Part shown: positions 7,422-13,740 of the stretch, one piece after another
Layout of the letters: every line of letters starts with the position of its first letter
Position numbering within the stretch: position 1 is the stretch's first letter
Assembly (NCBI GenBank): GCA_944332105.1
Contig: CALVJI010000025.1
Coordinates: 1 to 13,740 of the forward strand
From: an uncultured Bacilli bacterium
Lineage (GTDB): Bacteria > Bacillota_I > Bacilli_A > RF39 > UBA660
Reading direction: 5' to 3'
Length of the DNA stretch: 13,740 nucleotides
Translations under genes and position numbers: made by a program
The notes under the pieces: model-generated
What the model saw: the letters and a program-made list of their open reading frames with translations, nothing else
Told to the model about the DNA's origin: nothing
The model's database searches: none

Positions 7422-10365
7422 TCTTTTCTCCTTCTAACTTTACACTGACAATTTTAGAAACACCTTGTTCTTGCATTGTAATACCATATAAAGTATCCGC
7501 ATATTCCATCGTTCTTTTTTTATGCGTAATTAAAATAAATTCACTTTTATCTTTTTGTTCCTGTAAATATTTGCCAAAAGTATCGACATTTGCCTCATCT
7601 AAAGCAGCTTCTACCTCATCTAAAATACAGAAAGGTACAGGATAAACATTTAAAATAGCAAACAACAAAGCAATAGCTGTCAATGTTTTCTCTCCACCAG
7701 ATAACAACTGAATACTATTTAATTTCTTACCAGGTGGCTGGGCAATAATTTCAATGCCAGTCTCTAACATATTATCTGGATCCGTTAACTTTAAAAGACC
7801 AGTTCCCCCTTTAAACAATTTTTTAAAAATCACTGCAAATTCCTGAGCGATTTTAGCAAAAGCATCTTTGAGTCTTTCTTCCATGATTTCATCCATCTCG
7901 GCAATAATTTTTAGTAAGTCATCACAAGCCTTTTGCAAATCTTCGCGTTGTTGATCTAAAAAATCATAACGAGTTTTAATCCGTTCATATTCTTCAATAC
8001 TACCTAAATTAACAACGCCTAAATCTTTCATTTCCTTTTTTAAAGAACTGACTTTCATTCTCGCGACATCTTCGTCCACATCTAAGACATAATTCATACG
8101 AGCTTTCTCATAAGTCAAATGATAATTATCACTTAATAATGCAAGTAAATAATCCATTTTCGTATCTAACTTACCAACTCGTACTTCATATTCTTTTAAA
8201 GATTGATCAATTTGATAAATACGACTAGTAACCTTTTTGTTTTCCATTTCTTTTTGAGCAATCCATGAAGAAATTTCACTCTTTTCAGTTTTATATTCCG
8301 TTATCTTGCGACTCTTTCTTTCTTTTTCAAGCAAAATCTCCTGAATCGTCTGGGTAATTCCTACAATACTTTCTTCAATACTTCCCTTTTTCATGGCTTG
8401 TGCTCCAGCAATCTGTTTAGCAATTTCTTCTTTAGTATTTTCCACTTCTTGTTGCTTTTTCTTTTTCTCTTCTAAACTTTCTTCAATGAGCATTTTCTCT
8501 TTTAAACATTCATGAGTTTGTTCTTCTAAAGTTCTTTTTTCTTCATCATAAGTTGCAGTTAGAGCTTCCAACTGACCAACTTTTTCTTTTATTCCTTGAT
8601 GTTTTCTTTTTAAAGTCTCCAATTCTTGGCGCATTTGTAAAAAACTTGCTTTATTTTTTAAAGAACCACCCGTAATAGAACCACCAGCATGTGTAATCTC
8701 GCCATCTAAGGTTACAACCCGAAACTTATGAGCAATCAAGCGACTAATTTTTTTCATAGCTTGACCATCCTGAACAACCAAGACATTGCCTAGTTGATTT
8801 TCAATAATATTCTTAAAAGGTTCTTCATATTTCACTAAATCACTTAAAACACCAATAAAACCATCTTCACTCTTAACACTTTCTAAAGTATTCTTTTCGA
8901 TATACCTTGAACGAATACTATCCATTGGAAAAAAGGTAGCTCTTCCTAACTTGTTTTCTTTTAAATACTGAATAGCTTCTAACGCATTCTCTGATGTTTC
9001 AACAACAATAAAATTGGCTGCATTCGCTAAAGCGACATCCACCGCGACAGTATATTTTTCATCTACTTCTAAGAGTTTACCAATTGTATCTTTTATTCCT
9101 TTTAATCGCGGATGATTCAAAACATTTTTAACCGCATAAGGTAATTGAACATCATTTTCTAAATTATTTTCCAAAATTTCAATTTCATTACGCGTTACAA
9201 GTTCTTTCTTTGTCCAATCTTCTTTTTCTTGCAAAAACTTCGTCATCCGATAAGTAAATAAACTTGTCTTTTCATCGAGATCTTCGATTTTCTTAAGAAC
9301 CTCTTTCCTTGCATTTTCAACTTCCTCAATTTCTTGAGCTACCAACGCTCTTTCTTTTTCATTCTTTGCTTCTTGTTCCTTTAAAGCTAAGAGACCTTCA
9401 TCGATCTTTTCAGCGTTCGTCGTATATTTTTGCCGCTCTAAAAGAAGAGTTCTTTCACTAGTTAATTTAGCTAAATTCTCATTCAAAGAGATCAAGTGAT
9501 TATTTTCTTCTTCAATCTTATTTTCTAAAGAAAGTAACTCCATCTCTTTTTCTTCTACTAAAGAAGCTTTCTTTAAATTCGTAGTCGTTAAACTTTCTTT
9601 CTCAGTTGTTAATTTATTTTGTTCTTCTTCAATATGTTGATACTCTTCATGCATTGAAGTGATATCTTGAACAGTCAAAGCAATTTCTAAATCTTTTAAA
9701 CTATTTTCCATTAAAACATATTTTTTAGCTACTTTACTTTGTTCTTCTAAAGGAGTAAGTGTTTGGGAAAGTTCATCAATTACCAAATCTACTTTTTCTA
9801 AGTTATCTTTCGTTTTATCTAATTTTCTCAAACTCTCTGTTTTACGATTTTTATATTTTAAAACCTGAGCAGCACTTTCCAAAATAACCCGTCGATCAAG
9901 CGGCTTAGAATTGACAATTGTCTCAATATTACCTTGACTAATAATATTAAACGCATCTCCACCAATTCCACTATCTAAAAATAGATTGGTAAGATCTTTT
10001 AAACGAACCTTCACATTGTTAATATAATATTCATTTTCTCCTGTATAATATAAAATTCGTTTAACTTCAACATCCACTAAATCGGTATTTAAAAAATGAG
10101 TCGTATTATCAAAAGTCAAAGCAACCTCACATCTTTTAAAAGGTGCTCTTGTTTCACTACCGGCAAAAATAACGTCGCTCATCGCTGAAGAACCACGCAA
10201 ATTTTTGACAGATTGTTCACCTAAAACCCATCGAACAGCATCGACAATATTACTTTTCCCTGAACCATTTGGTCCAACAATAGCCGTAATATTTGTTTTA
10301 AACTCCATTTCCATCTTGTCAGCAAAAGATTTAAAACCATATGCCCGTATTCCTTTTAATTTCAT
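7411..10365 (-). CDS. smc: Chromosome segregation/condensation ATPase SMC, short-armed
   Basis: SMC is the DNA-loop-extruding ATPase that acts with ScpA and ScpB. The 984-residue product has the N-terminal head with Walker A GPNGSGKS (31-38), a long Glu/Lys-rich coiled coil (about 170-415), the hinge (about 418-565, LKGIKDTIG to the GGSITGGS glycine motif), and a returning coiled coil (about 575-830). The C-terminal head has signature LLSGGEK (887-893) and Walker B CILDEVEAALDE (913-924). The open frame runs 52 codons further upstream, but that part is the shadow of rnc. MKLKGIRAYGFKSFADK is the canonical SMC N-terminus, so I place the start at 10365, one base after the rnc stop (TAA-T-ATG). 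The ribosome site is weak, so coupling to rnc is likely. It is about 200 residues shorter than B. subtilis SMC, and the loss is in the arms. Confidence 0.96.
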   Translation of the reverse strand: MKLKGIRAYGFKSFADKMEMEFKTNITAIVGPNGSGKSNIVDAVRWVLGEQSVKNLRGSSAMSDVIFAGSETRAPFKRCEVALTFDNTTHFLNTDLVDVEVKRILYYTGENEYYINNVKVRLKDLTNLFLDSGIGGDAFNIISQGNIETIVNSKPLDRRVILESAAQVLKYKNRKTESLRKLDKTKDNLEKVDLVIDELSQTLTPLEEQSKVAKKYVLMENSLKDLEIALTVQDITSMHEEYQHIEEEQNKLTTEKESLTTTNLKKASLVEEKEMELLSLENKIEEENNHLISLNENLAKLTSERTLLLERQKYTTNAEKIDEGLLALKEQEAKNEKERALVAQEIEEVENARKEVLKKIEDLDEKTSLFTYRMTKFLQEKEDWTKKELVTRNEIEILENNLENDVQLPYAVKNVLNHPRLKGIKDTIGKLLEVDEKYTVAVDVALANAANFIVVETSENALEAIQYLKENKLGRATFFPMDSIRSRYIEKNTLESVKSEDGFIGVLSDLVKYEEPFKNIIENQLGNVLVVQDGQAMKKISRLIAHKFRVVTLDGEITHAGGSITGGSLKNKASFLQMRQELETLKRKHQGIKEKVGQLEALTATYDEEKRTLEEQTHECLKEKMLIEESLEEKKKKQQEVENTKEEIAKQIAGAQAMKKGSIEESIVGITQTIQEILLEKERKSRKITEYKTEKSEISSWIAQKEMENKKVTSRIYQIDQSLKEYEVRVGKLDTKMDYLLALLSDNYHLTYEKARMNYVLDVDEDVARMKVSSLKKEMKDLGVVNLGSIEEYERIKTRYDFLDQQREDLQKACDDLLKIIAEMDEIMEERLKDAFAKIAQEFAVIFKKLFKGGTGLLKLTDPDNMLETGIEIIAQPPGKKLNSIQLLSGGEKTLTAIALLFAILNVYPVPFCILDEVEAALDEANVDTFGKYLQEQKDKSEFILITHKKRTMEYADTLYGITMQEQGVSKIVSVKLEGEKNAS

Positions 10366-10366
10366 A

Positions 10367-11023
10367 TTACTCAGCTCTTTTCTGATAGGCATCATATGCT
10401 GCCTTTTGTTCTGCTTCTTTTTTGCTTTTTCCGGTTCCTGTACCGTAAACAATTCCATCAATGATGACATGTACCGTAAACCGTTTGTCATGAGCTGGTC
10501 CTTCTTCACTGACCACTTCATAACGCAAACTTTGTTTATCGGTCTGCACCATCTCTTGTAATACAGACTTATAATCGCCTAAAAAATGTACACCTTTTTT
10601 TATATAAGGCAAAATAATTTGATCGACATACTCTTTCGCTTTTAAAAAACCGCAATCCAAATAAATCGCACCTAATACGCTTTCAAAAACATCGGCAATA
10701 ATCGTATCATTTACTTTTCCAACTTGCCCATGTCCTACCAATATATATTTATCAAGACCAATTTCCCGCGCATAAGTTGCCAAGGCATTTTCGCACACAA
10801 AAGAAGCCCTCGTTTTACTCATATCTCCTTCTTTTAAATTGGTATGCAAATAAAAATATTCACTTGTAATAAGTTCTAAAACCGCATCACCTAAAAATTC
10901 TAATCGTTCATAATTTTCTGTATGATGCTCATTGGAATAAGAACTATGTGTAAAAGCTACTTGCATCCGTTCTGGATTTTTAAGTTTTATGTGATATTTT
11001 TCAAAAAATTCTTGGAAGTCCAT
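10367..11023 (-). CDS. rnc: Ribonuclease III
   Basis: RNase III is the double-strand-specific endonuclease that processes ribosomal RNA precursors and some mRNAs. The 218-residue product has the signature ERLEFLGDAV (39-48), catalytic acidic residues Glu42, Asp46, Asp111 and Glu114, and a C-terminal double-stranded RNA-binding domain (about 150-215, with TGTGKSKKEAEQKAA). I chose the second ATG (11023), eight codons inside the longest frame. The predicted -10 box TATAAT overlaps the first ATG (11047), so the transcript should begin after it, and AAAGTAGG stands properly before the second ATG. It is the first gene of the rnc-smc-murD-murC-unknown-murE operon. The rnc-smc pairing is common in Bacillota; the mur genes after it are not. 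Confidence 0.95.
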   Translation of the reverse strand: MDFQEFFEKYHIKLKNPERMQVAFTHSSYSNEHHTENYERLEFLGDAVLELITSEYFYLHTNLKEGDMSKTRASFVCENALATYAREIGLDKYILVGHGQVGKVNDTIIADVFESVLGAIYLDCGFLKAKEYVDQIILPYIKKGVHFLGDYKSVLQEMVQTDKQSLRYEVVSEEGPAHDKRFTVHVIIDGIVYGTGTGKSKKEAEQKAAYDAYQKRAE

Positions 11024-11045
11024 ACTTAAACCTACTTTCACCCTC

Positions 11046-11075
11046 ATTATACTACAAGCAAAAGTTGTTTTACAA
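11046..11075 (-). promoter_or_regulatory. Promoter of the rnc-smc-mur operon
   Basis: Minus strand: TTGTAA (11075-11070), 18-base spacer, perfect TATAAT (11051-11046). The start of transcription would lie near 11039, about 16 bases before the chosen rnc ATG. Its -35 overlaps the -35 of the divergent yidD promoter. Confidence 0.7.
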
Positions 11076-11097
11076 GTAAAGATTTTTGTAGTACAAT
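11069..11097 (+). promoter_or_regulatory. Promoter of the yidD-lipoprotein operon
   Basis: TTTACA (11069-11074), 17-base spacer, TACAAT (11092-11097): five of six matches in both boxes with ideal spacing. The expected start of transcription, near 11104, leaves almost no untranslated leader before yidD. Confidence 0.75.
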
Positions 11098-11105
11098 ATC
11101 TTCAG

Positions 11106-11342
11106 GTGATTATCCTGAAAAAGATTATAATATTTCTAATTCGATTTTATCAATGTTTACCTCTATCTTCACATACTTTTTGCCGGTGCATTCCCACTTG
11201 CAGCGAGTATATGATCGAAGCGATAAATGAATATGGTGTGGTAAAAGGTGTAAAATTGGGTCTAATTAGAATTAGCAAATGCCGTCCAGGCGGAATTTAT
11301 GGATATCAACCACTAGTAAAAAAGGAGCTAAAAAAAGAATGA
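11106..11342 (+). CDS. yidD: Membrane protein insertion efficiency factor YidD
   Basis: YidD is a small membrane-associated protein that assists YidC-dependent membrane protein insertion. The family pattern is clear: a short amphipathic N-terminus with FLIRFYQ (10-16), the CIPTCSEY box (28-35) and KCRPGG-IYGYQP near 59-69. The length, 75-78 residues, is normal. The start is uncertain because no ATG is available. The first option is GTG at 11106, only about two bases after the predicted transcription start and so nearly leaderless. The second is CTG at 11115, which would give MKKIIIFLIRF and puts AGGTGA at a normal Shine-Dalgarno distance. Its last codons overlap the start of the lipoprotein gene (ATGA). 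In most bacteria yidD lies between rnpA and yidC; here it does not. Confidence 0.9.
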   Translation: MIILKKIIIFLIRFYQCLPLSSHTFCRCIPTCSEYMIEAINEYGVVKGVKLGLIRISKCRPGGIYGYQPLVKKELKKE

Positions 11343-12199
11343 AAAGAAAAAGCAAAATCATCTTGCTATGTTTAGGGGTTTTTTTATTATCGGGCTGCAG
11401 TGAAAATGTTGGAACTGTGTATACGACAACATATCCTATTGAATATTTAGCCCAAATGCTATATGGCGAACATGGAACAGTCTCATCGATATATCCAGAT
11501 GGATCCGATGTTACAACCTACACTCTTACAGACAAACAAATAGATGATTACAGTCAATCAGAAATTTTTATCTACAATGGTACAACGAGCGAAAAAGAAA
11601 TCGCCAAAGACTTATCCAACAATAACCGTAAATTAAAAGTAATCGATGCCGCTTATTCTCTAAAATACAAATATGGCATGGAAGAACTCTGGCTTAACCC
11701 AAGTAATTACTTGATGTTAGCCTCAAATATCAAAGACAACTTAGAAGAACAAATAGGCACAAAATACATTAACGAAGAAATAAGTGTCAAATACAACGAA
11801 TTAAAAGAACAATTATCCATCTTGGATGCTGAAATTAGAAGCATTGCCAAAGATGCCCGTGAACGTGGTCAAAGCACAATTATTGCATCATCAAACGTTT
11901 TTAAATTTTTAGAAGATTATGGCTTTACTGTTATTTCTCTAGAAGATTATGAAAGCAGCAGTGCAAGTTTAAGTACTTTAAAAAATAATTTTAATTCAGG
12001 AACGTATCAATATCTACTTGTTAAAAACACGGAACCAACAAACGATTTAATTAATGAAATAACTACCCAAACAAATGCGACGACAATTACTGTAAATATG
12101 ATGGATACGCTATCTGAAGAAGATCGCCAAAACAATGAAAATTATTTTACAATTATGGAAGAATTTTTAAACAACTTAAAAACCATTACAAATTACTAA
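11339..12199 (+). CDS. ZnuA/AdcA-like (metal ABC transporter substrate-binding) lipoprotein lacking the metal-site histidines
   Basis: The 286-residue product starts with a lipoprotein signal peptide (KRKSK, hydrophobic core, lipobox LLSGC, Cys20), so it should be anchored on the outer face of the membrane. The rest aligns by eye with the cluster A-I (ZnuA/AdcA/PsaA) fold. TTYPIEYLAQMLYG (30-43), PDGSDVTTYTLTD (53-65, in place of the usual PPGADPH-Y-PT), EIFIYNG (75-81), EELWLNP (115-121, in place of PH-WLDP), a long linking helix (about 140-178) and FLEDYGF (190-196). All three usual metal-binding histidines are replaced (Thr59, Glu116, Ser184), and the mature protein has a single His (45). 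No permease or ATPase gene is nearby. I chose the ATG at 11339, with AAAGGAG upstream, over the frame's earlier ATG at 11279 inside yidD, because only this one begins with the signal peptide. The substrate is unknown. Confidence 0.82.
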   Translation: MKRKSKIILLCLGVFLLSGCSENVGTVYTTTYPIEYLAQMLYGEHGTVSSIYPDGSDVTTYTLTDKQIDDYSQSEIFIYNGTTSEKEIAKDLSNNNRKLKVIDAAYSLKYKYGMEELWLNPSNYLMLASNIKDNLEEQIGTKYINEEISVKYNELKEQLSILDAEIRSIAKDARERGQSTIIASSNVFKFLEDYGFTVISLEDYESSSASLSTLKNNFNSGTYQYLLVKNTEPTNDLINEITTQTNATTITVNMMDTLSEEDRQNNENYFTIMEEFLNNLKTITNY

Positions 12200-12224
12200 G
12201 ACGATAAACTAAATCGTCTTTTTT
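12198..12224 (+). terminator. Rho-independent terminator of the yidD-lipoprotein operon
   Basis: A perfect 8-bp stem AAGACGAT/ATCGTCTT (12198-12205 with 12213-12220) with a seven-base loop AAACTAA runs straight into a T tract (12219-12224). It overlaps the stop codon. Confidence 0.8.
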
Positions 12225-12246
12225 CATACATTTTTTAACAACTATT

Positions 12247-12255
12247 TGTTATACT
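12247..12255 (+). promoter_or_regulatory. Predicted nagZ promoter, extended -10
   Basis: TGT-TATACT (12247-12255) is an extended -10 box between the upstream terminator and nagZ. No clear -35 is seen at 16-18 bases. Transcription would start near 12262, at the edge of the Shine-Dalgarno AAGGTG (12262-12267). Confidence 0.45.
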
Positions 12256-12272
12256 AAAAATAAGGTGAAGCT

Positions 12273-13451
12273 ATGAAAAAAACAATCATCATTTTATTAC
12301 TATTCTCTACTCTATTGTTATTCTCCCTAACATATAAAGAAGAAAGAGGAAAAACAAATCAAGCAAATACTATAAATGAACAGATAGATATCCTTTTAGA
12401 ACAAATGAGTTTAAAAGAAAAAATTGGCCAAATGCTTATCATTTACGAAACTCATAATACGGTTGATGAAAACGTAACAAAACTCATGCAAAATCTTCAA
12501 CCAGGTGGCATTATTTTAAATCGCGACAATATCACTACCTACCATCAAACTAAAGAATATATTGAACACCTACAAAGCGAGAGTCAAATACCATTAATCA
12601 TTTCTGTCGATCAAGAAGGCGGAACGGTTCAAAGATTACAATTATTAAAAGACATAAAACCAACCTTTATTCCCAACATGAAGCAAATTGGCAAGACAAA
12701 CAATCAAACTCTTGCCTATCAAACAGGCCAAATATTAGCCAAAGAAGCAGAGACTTTAGGAATAAATGTTTTGTATGCTCCTGTCTGTGATATCGTAACA
12801 GATACCGAAAATACAGCAATTGGTACACGTAGCTTTGGTGCAACTCCAGAACTCGTTTCCGATATGTGCACCGCCCTAGCAAATGGCATTGAAAGTACTG
12901 GCTTAATCGCTACCTATAAACACTTTCCTGGACATGGCAGTACAACTACTGACTCCCATCAAGCTCTACCTACAGTAAACAAAAATATGGAAGAACTTAC
13001 TAATTGGGATTTTATCCCCTTTAAAAAAGCAATCCAAAACAACGCCAAAATAATTATGGTTGGTCACATTGCCTTACCAAATATCACTAACGATCTTACA
13101 CCTGCAAGTCTTTCTAGAACCATCATTACAGACATTTTGAAAAAAGAACTAAATTACCATGGTCTAGTCATAACTGATGCCTTAAATATGAAAGCATTAA
13201 CCTCTAACTACACTGAAGAAGAAATATACACGAAAGCAGTCGAAGCAGGAGTTGATTTACTCCTAATGCCGAAGAATCCTGACCTAGCCATAGAAGTAAT
13301 TTCAAAAAACATCAGTGAAGAGCGCATTAACGAATCTGTTCGTAAAATCTTAACTTTTAAATATTCCTATCTAACAAAAGCTACTGTAACCAATATGGGT
13401 AATTTAAACAACAGTTCCTATGAACAAGTTTTGAATCAAATTCCAACATAA
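12273..13451 (+). CDS. nagZ: Membrane-anchored glycoside hydrolase family 3 beta-N-acetylhexosaminidase (NagZ-type)
   Basis: This GH3 enzyme cleaves terminal beta-linked N-acetylglucosamine, typically from peptidoglycan fragments. The 392-residue product starts with a hydrophobic segment (4-20) without a lipobox or clear cleavage site, so it is secreted or anchored at the outer face. The barrel shows MSLKEKIGQMLI (45-56), DQEGG (113-117), NVLYAPVCDI (165-174), the NagZ box KHFPGHGSTTTDSH (216-229, with the acid/base Asp227-His229 dyad) and VITDALNMKA (299-308, nucleophile Asp302). Only the catalytic barrel domain is present, as in classical NagZ. AAGGTG stands five bases before the ATG. It appears to be a single-gene unit, convergent with tRNA-Lys. 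Whether it serves wall turnover or glycan feeding cannot be told from the sequence. Confidence 0.93.
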   Translation: MKKTIIILLLFSTLLLFSLTYKEERGKTNQANTINEQIDILLEQMSLKEKIGQMLIIYETHNTVDENVTKLMQNLQPGGIILNRDNITTYHQTKEYIEHLQSESQIPLIISVDQEGGTVQRLQLLKDIKPTFIPNMKQIGKTNNQTLAYQTGQILAKEAETLGINVLYAPVCDIVTDTENTAIGTRSFGATPELVSDMCTALANGIESTGLIATYKHFPGHGSTTTDSHQALPTVNKNMEELTNWDFIPFKKAIQNNAKIIMVGHIALPNITNDLTPASLSRTIITDILKKELNYHGLVITDALNMKALTSNYTEEEIYTKAVEAGVDLLLMPKNPDLAIEVISKNISEERINESVRKILTFKYSYLTKATVTNMGNLNNSSYEQVLNQIPT

Positions 13452-13476
13452 TAAAAACCCCGTAAATACGAGGTTT
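13451..13476 (-). terminator. Terminator of the tRNA-Lys unit
   Basis: On the minus strand AAACCTCG (13476-13469), loop TATTTA and CGGGGTTT (13462-13455) form an 8-bp stem with one U-G pair, followed by TTTATTAT. Read on the plus strand the same place is a C-A mismatch and no T run follows, so it acts mainly on the minus strand; nagZ has no clear terminator of its own. Confidence 0.6.
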
Positions 13477-13488
13477 AAAAAACTTAAT

Positions 13489-13564
13489 TGGTGTCCCCTT
13501 AGGGATTCGAACCCTAGACCCACTGATTAAGAGTCAGTTGCTCTACCAACTGAGCTAAGGAGAC
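13489..13564 (-). tRNA. tRNA-Lys(CUU)
   Basis: 76 bases including an encoded CCA. The acceptor GTCTCCT pairs with AGGGGAC (one G-U), discriminator A. The D arm has TAGCTCAGTTGGTAGAGCA, the anticodon stem-loop is ACTGA-CTCTTAA-TCAGT with anticodon CTT (13531-13529), and the T arm is CTAGGGTTCGAATCCCTA. It reads AAG codons. It has its own promoter and terminator, so it is a single-gene unit. Confidence 0.96.
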
Positions 13565-13582
13565 AAACTACTGACATAAAAC

Positions 13583-13591
13583 ATTATATCA
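13583..13591 (-). promoter_or_regulatory. Predicted tRNA-Lys promoter, extended -10
   Basis: Minus strand TGA-TATAAT (13591-13583): perfect -10 with the TGn extension. The -35 region is weak (CTTCCA at 17 bases). Transcription would start near 13576, about 12 bases before the mature 5' end. Confidence 0.65.
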
Positions 13592-13621
13592 TACTTTTTA
13601 AAAAATGGAAGAAAAAATTTT

Positions 13622-13652
13622 AAAAAAAGAAAACCTCGATACTATATCGAGG
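13622..13652 (-). terminator. Terminator of the tRNA-Glu unit
   Basis: On the minus strand a perfect 8-bp stem CCTCGATA/TATCGAGG (13652-13645 with 13641-13634) with loop TAG is followed by TTTTCTTTTTTT. It lies between the two tRNA genes, so they are transcribed separately. Confidence 0.85.
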
Positions 13653-13664
13653 ATTATAAACAAT

Positions 13665-13740
13665 TGGTGACCCGTACGGGATTTGAACCCATGAATGCAT
13701 GCGTGAAAGGCATGTGTGTTCAACCACTTCACCAACGGGC
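13665..13740 (-). tRNA. tRNA-Glu(UUC), missing its first base at the window edge
   Basis: The anticodon stem-loop CATGC-CTTTCAC-GCATG gives anticodon TTC. The T arm is ATGGG-TTCAAAT-CCCGT, and the 3' end is ACGGGTC-A-CCA with an encoded CCA. The visible 5' side GCCCGT pairs with ACGGGT only if one more G precedes it (GGCCCGT, with the G2-U71 wobble usual in Gram-positive tRNA-Glu). So only base 1 is outside the window. Confidence 0.92.

Noticed and set aside
10366..10521. 52-codon N-terminal extension of smc
   Set aside because: It lies wholly inside rnc in another frame, and the canonical SMC N-terminus begins at the ATG at 10365.
10205..10561. 118-codon plus-strand frame opposite smc and rnc
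   Set aside because: It is antisense to two well-supported genes and has no family features; a shadow frame.
11279..11338. 20-codon N-terminal extension of the lipoprotein
   Set aside because: It overlaps the end of yidD and would place charged residues before the signal peptide; the ATG at 11339 gives a proper lipoprotein signal.
12667..12882. 71-codon minus-strand frame opposite nagZ
   Set aside because: Antisense to the conserved GH3 barrel with no ribosome site seen.
13451..13652. Two GC-containing hairpins sharing CCTCG, considered as a repeat or attachment site next to the tRNA genes
   Set aside because: Each is explained as a terminator on the minus strand; there is no integrase gene and no direct repeat of a tRNA end.

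Overview
The window comes from a low-GC (about one third G+C by eye) Gram-positive-type bacterium of the Bacillota, most likely a member of the class Bacilli. The evidence is the strong purine-rich Shine-Dalgarno sites, the type 2 peptide deformylase, the YjcZ-like small glycine/tyrosine-rich membrane protein, the lipoprotein signal peptide and the tRNA sequences with encoded CCA. UGA is a stop codon (yidD ends in TGA) and tryptophan is TGG, so this is not a Mycoplasma code 4 genome. The MurE has the DNPR motif of meso-diaminopimelate-adding enzymes, so the cell should have a DAP-type wall. The SMC protein is short (984 aa), about the length I recall for Mollicutes SMCs. A gut Bacilli lineage near the Mollicutes is a reasonable inference, but it is not proven here.

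Layout. The first 246 bases hold no convincing gene, only the ftsW terminator and a possible leftward promoter leaving the window. Next come ftsW (minus) and, divergently, a small YjcZ-like gene (plus), followed by a lone def gene (plus). From about 11.0 kb back to 2.4 kb on the minus strand runs one tight operon: rnc - smc - murD - murC - unknown 305-aa gene - murE. Its gaps are 1, -11, 2, 0 and 20 bases. It starts at a good promoter upstream of rnc and ends at a bidirectional terminator shared with def. Divergent from rnc, with overlapping -35 elements, is a short plus-strand operon of yidD and a ZnuA-like lipoprotein gene (ATGA overlap). A separate nagZ-type beta-N-acetylhexosaminidase gene (plus) follows. 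At the right edge are two minus-strand tRNA genes: tRNA-Lys(CUU), with its own promoter and terminator, and tRNA-Glu(UUC), which lacks only its first base at the window end.

Function. Most of the window is cell-envelope and core-growth machinery. MurC, MurD and MurE build the UDP-MurNAc tripeptide, FtsW polymerises lipid II, NagZ trims wall glycans, YidD helps membrane protein insertion, SMC organises the chromosome, RNase III processes RNA and Def removes N-terminal formyl groups. The least explained items are the 305-aa protein between murC and murE, and the ZnuA-family lipoprotein that has lost the three usual metal-binding histidines and sits beside yidD without transporter genes. I saw no mobile element, CRISPR array, phage gene or defence system.
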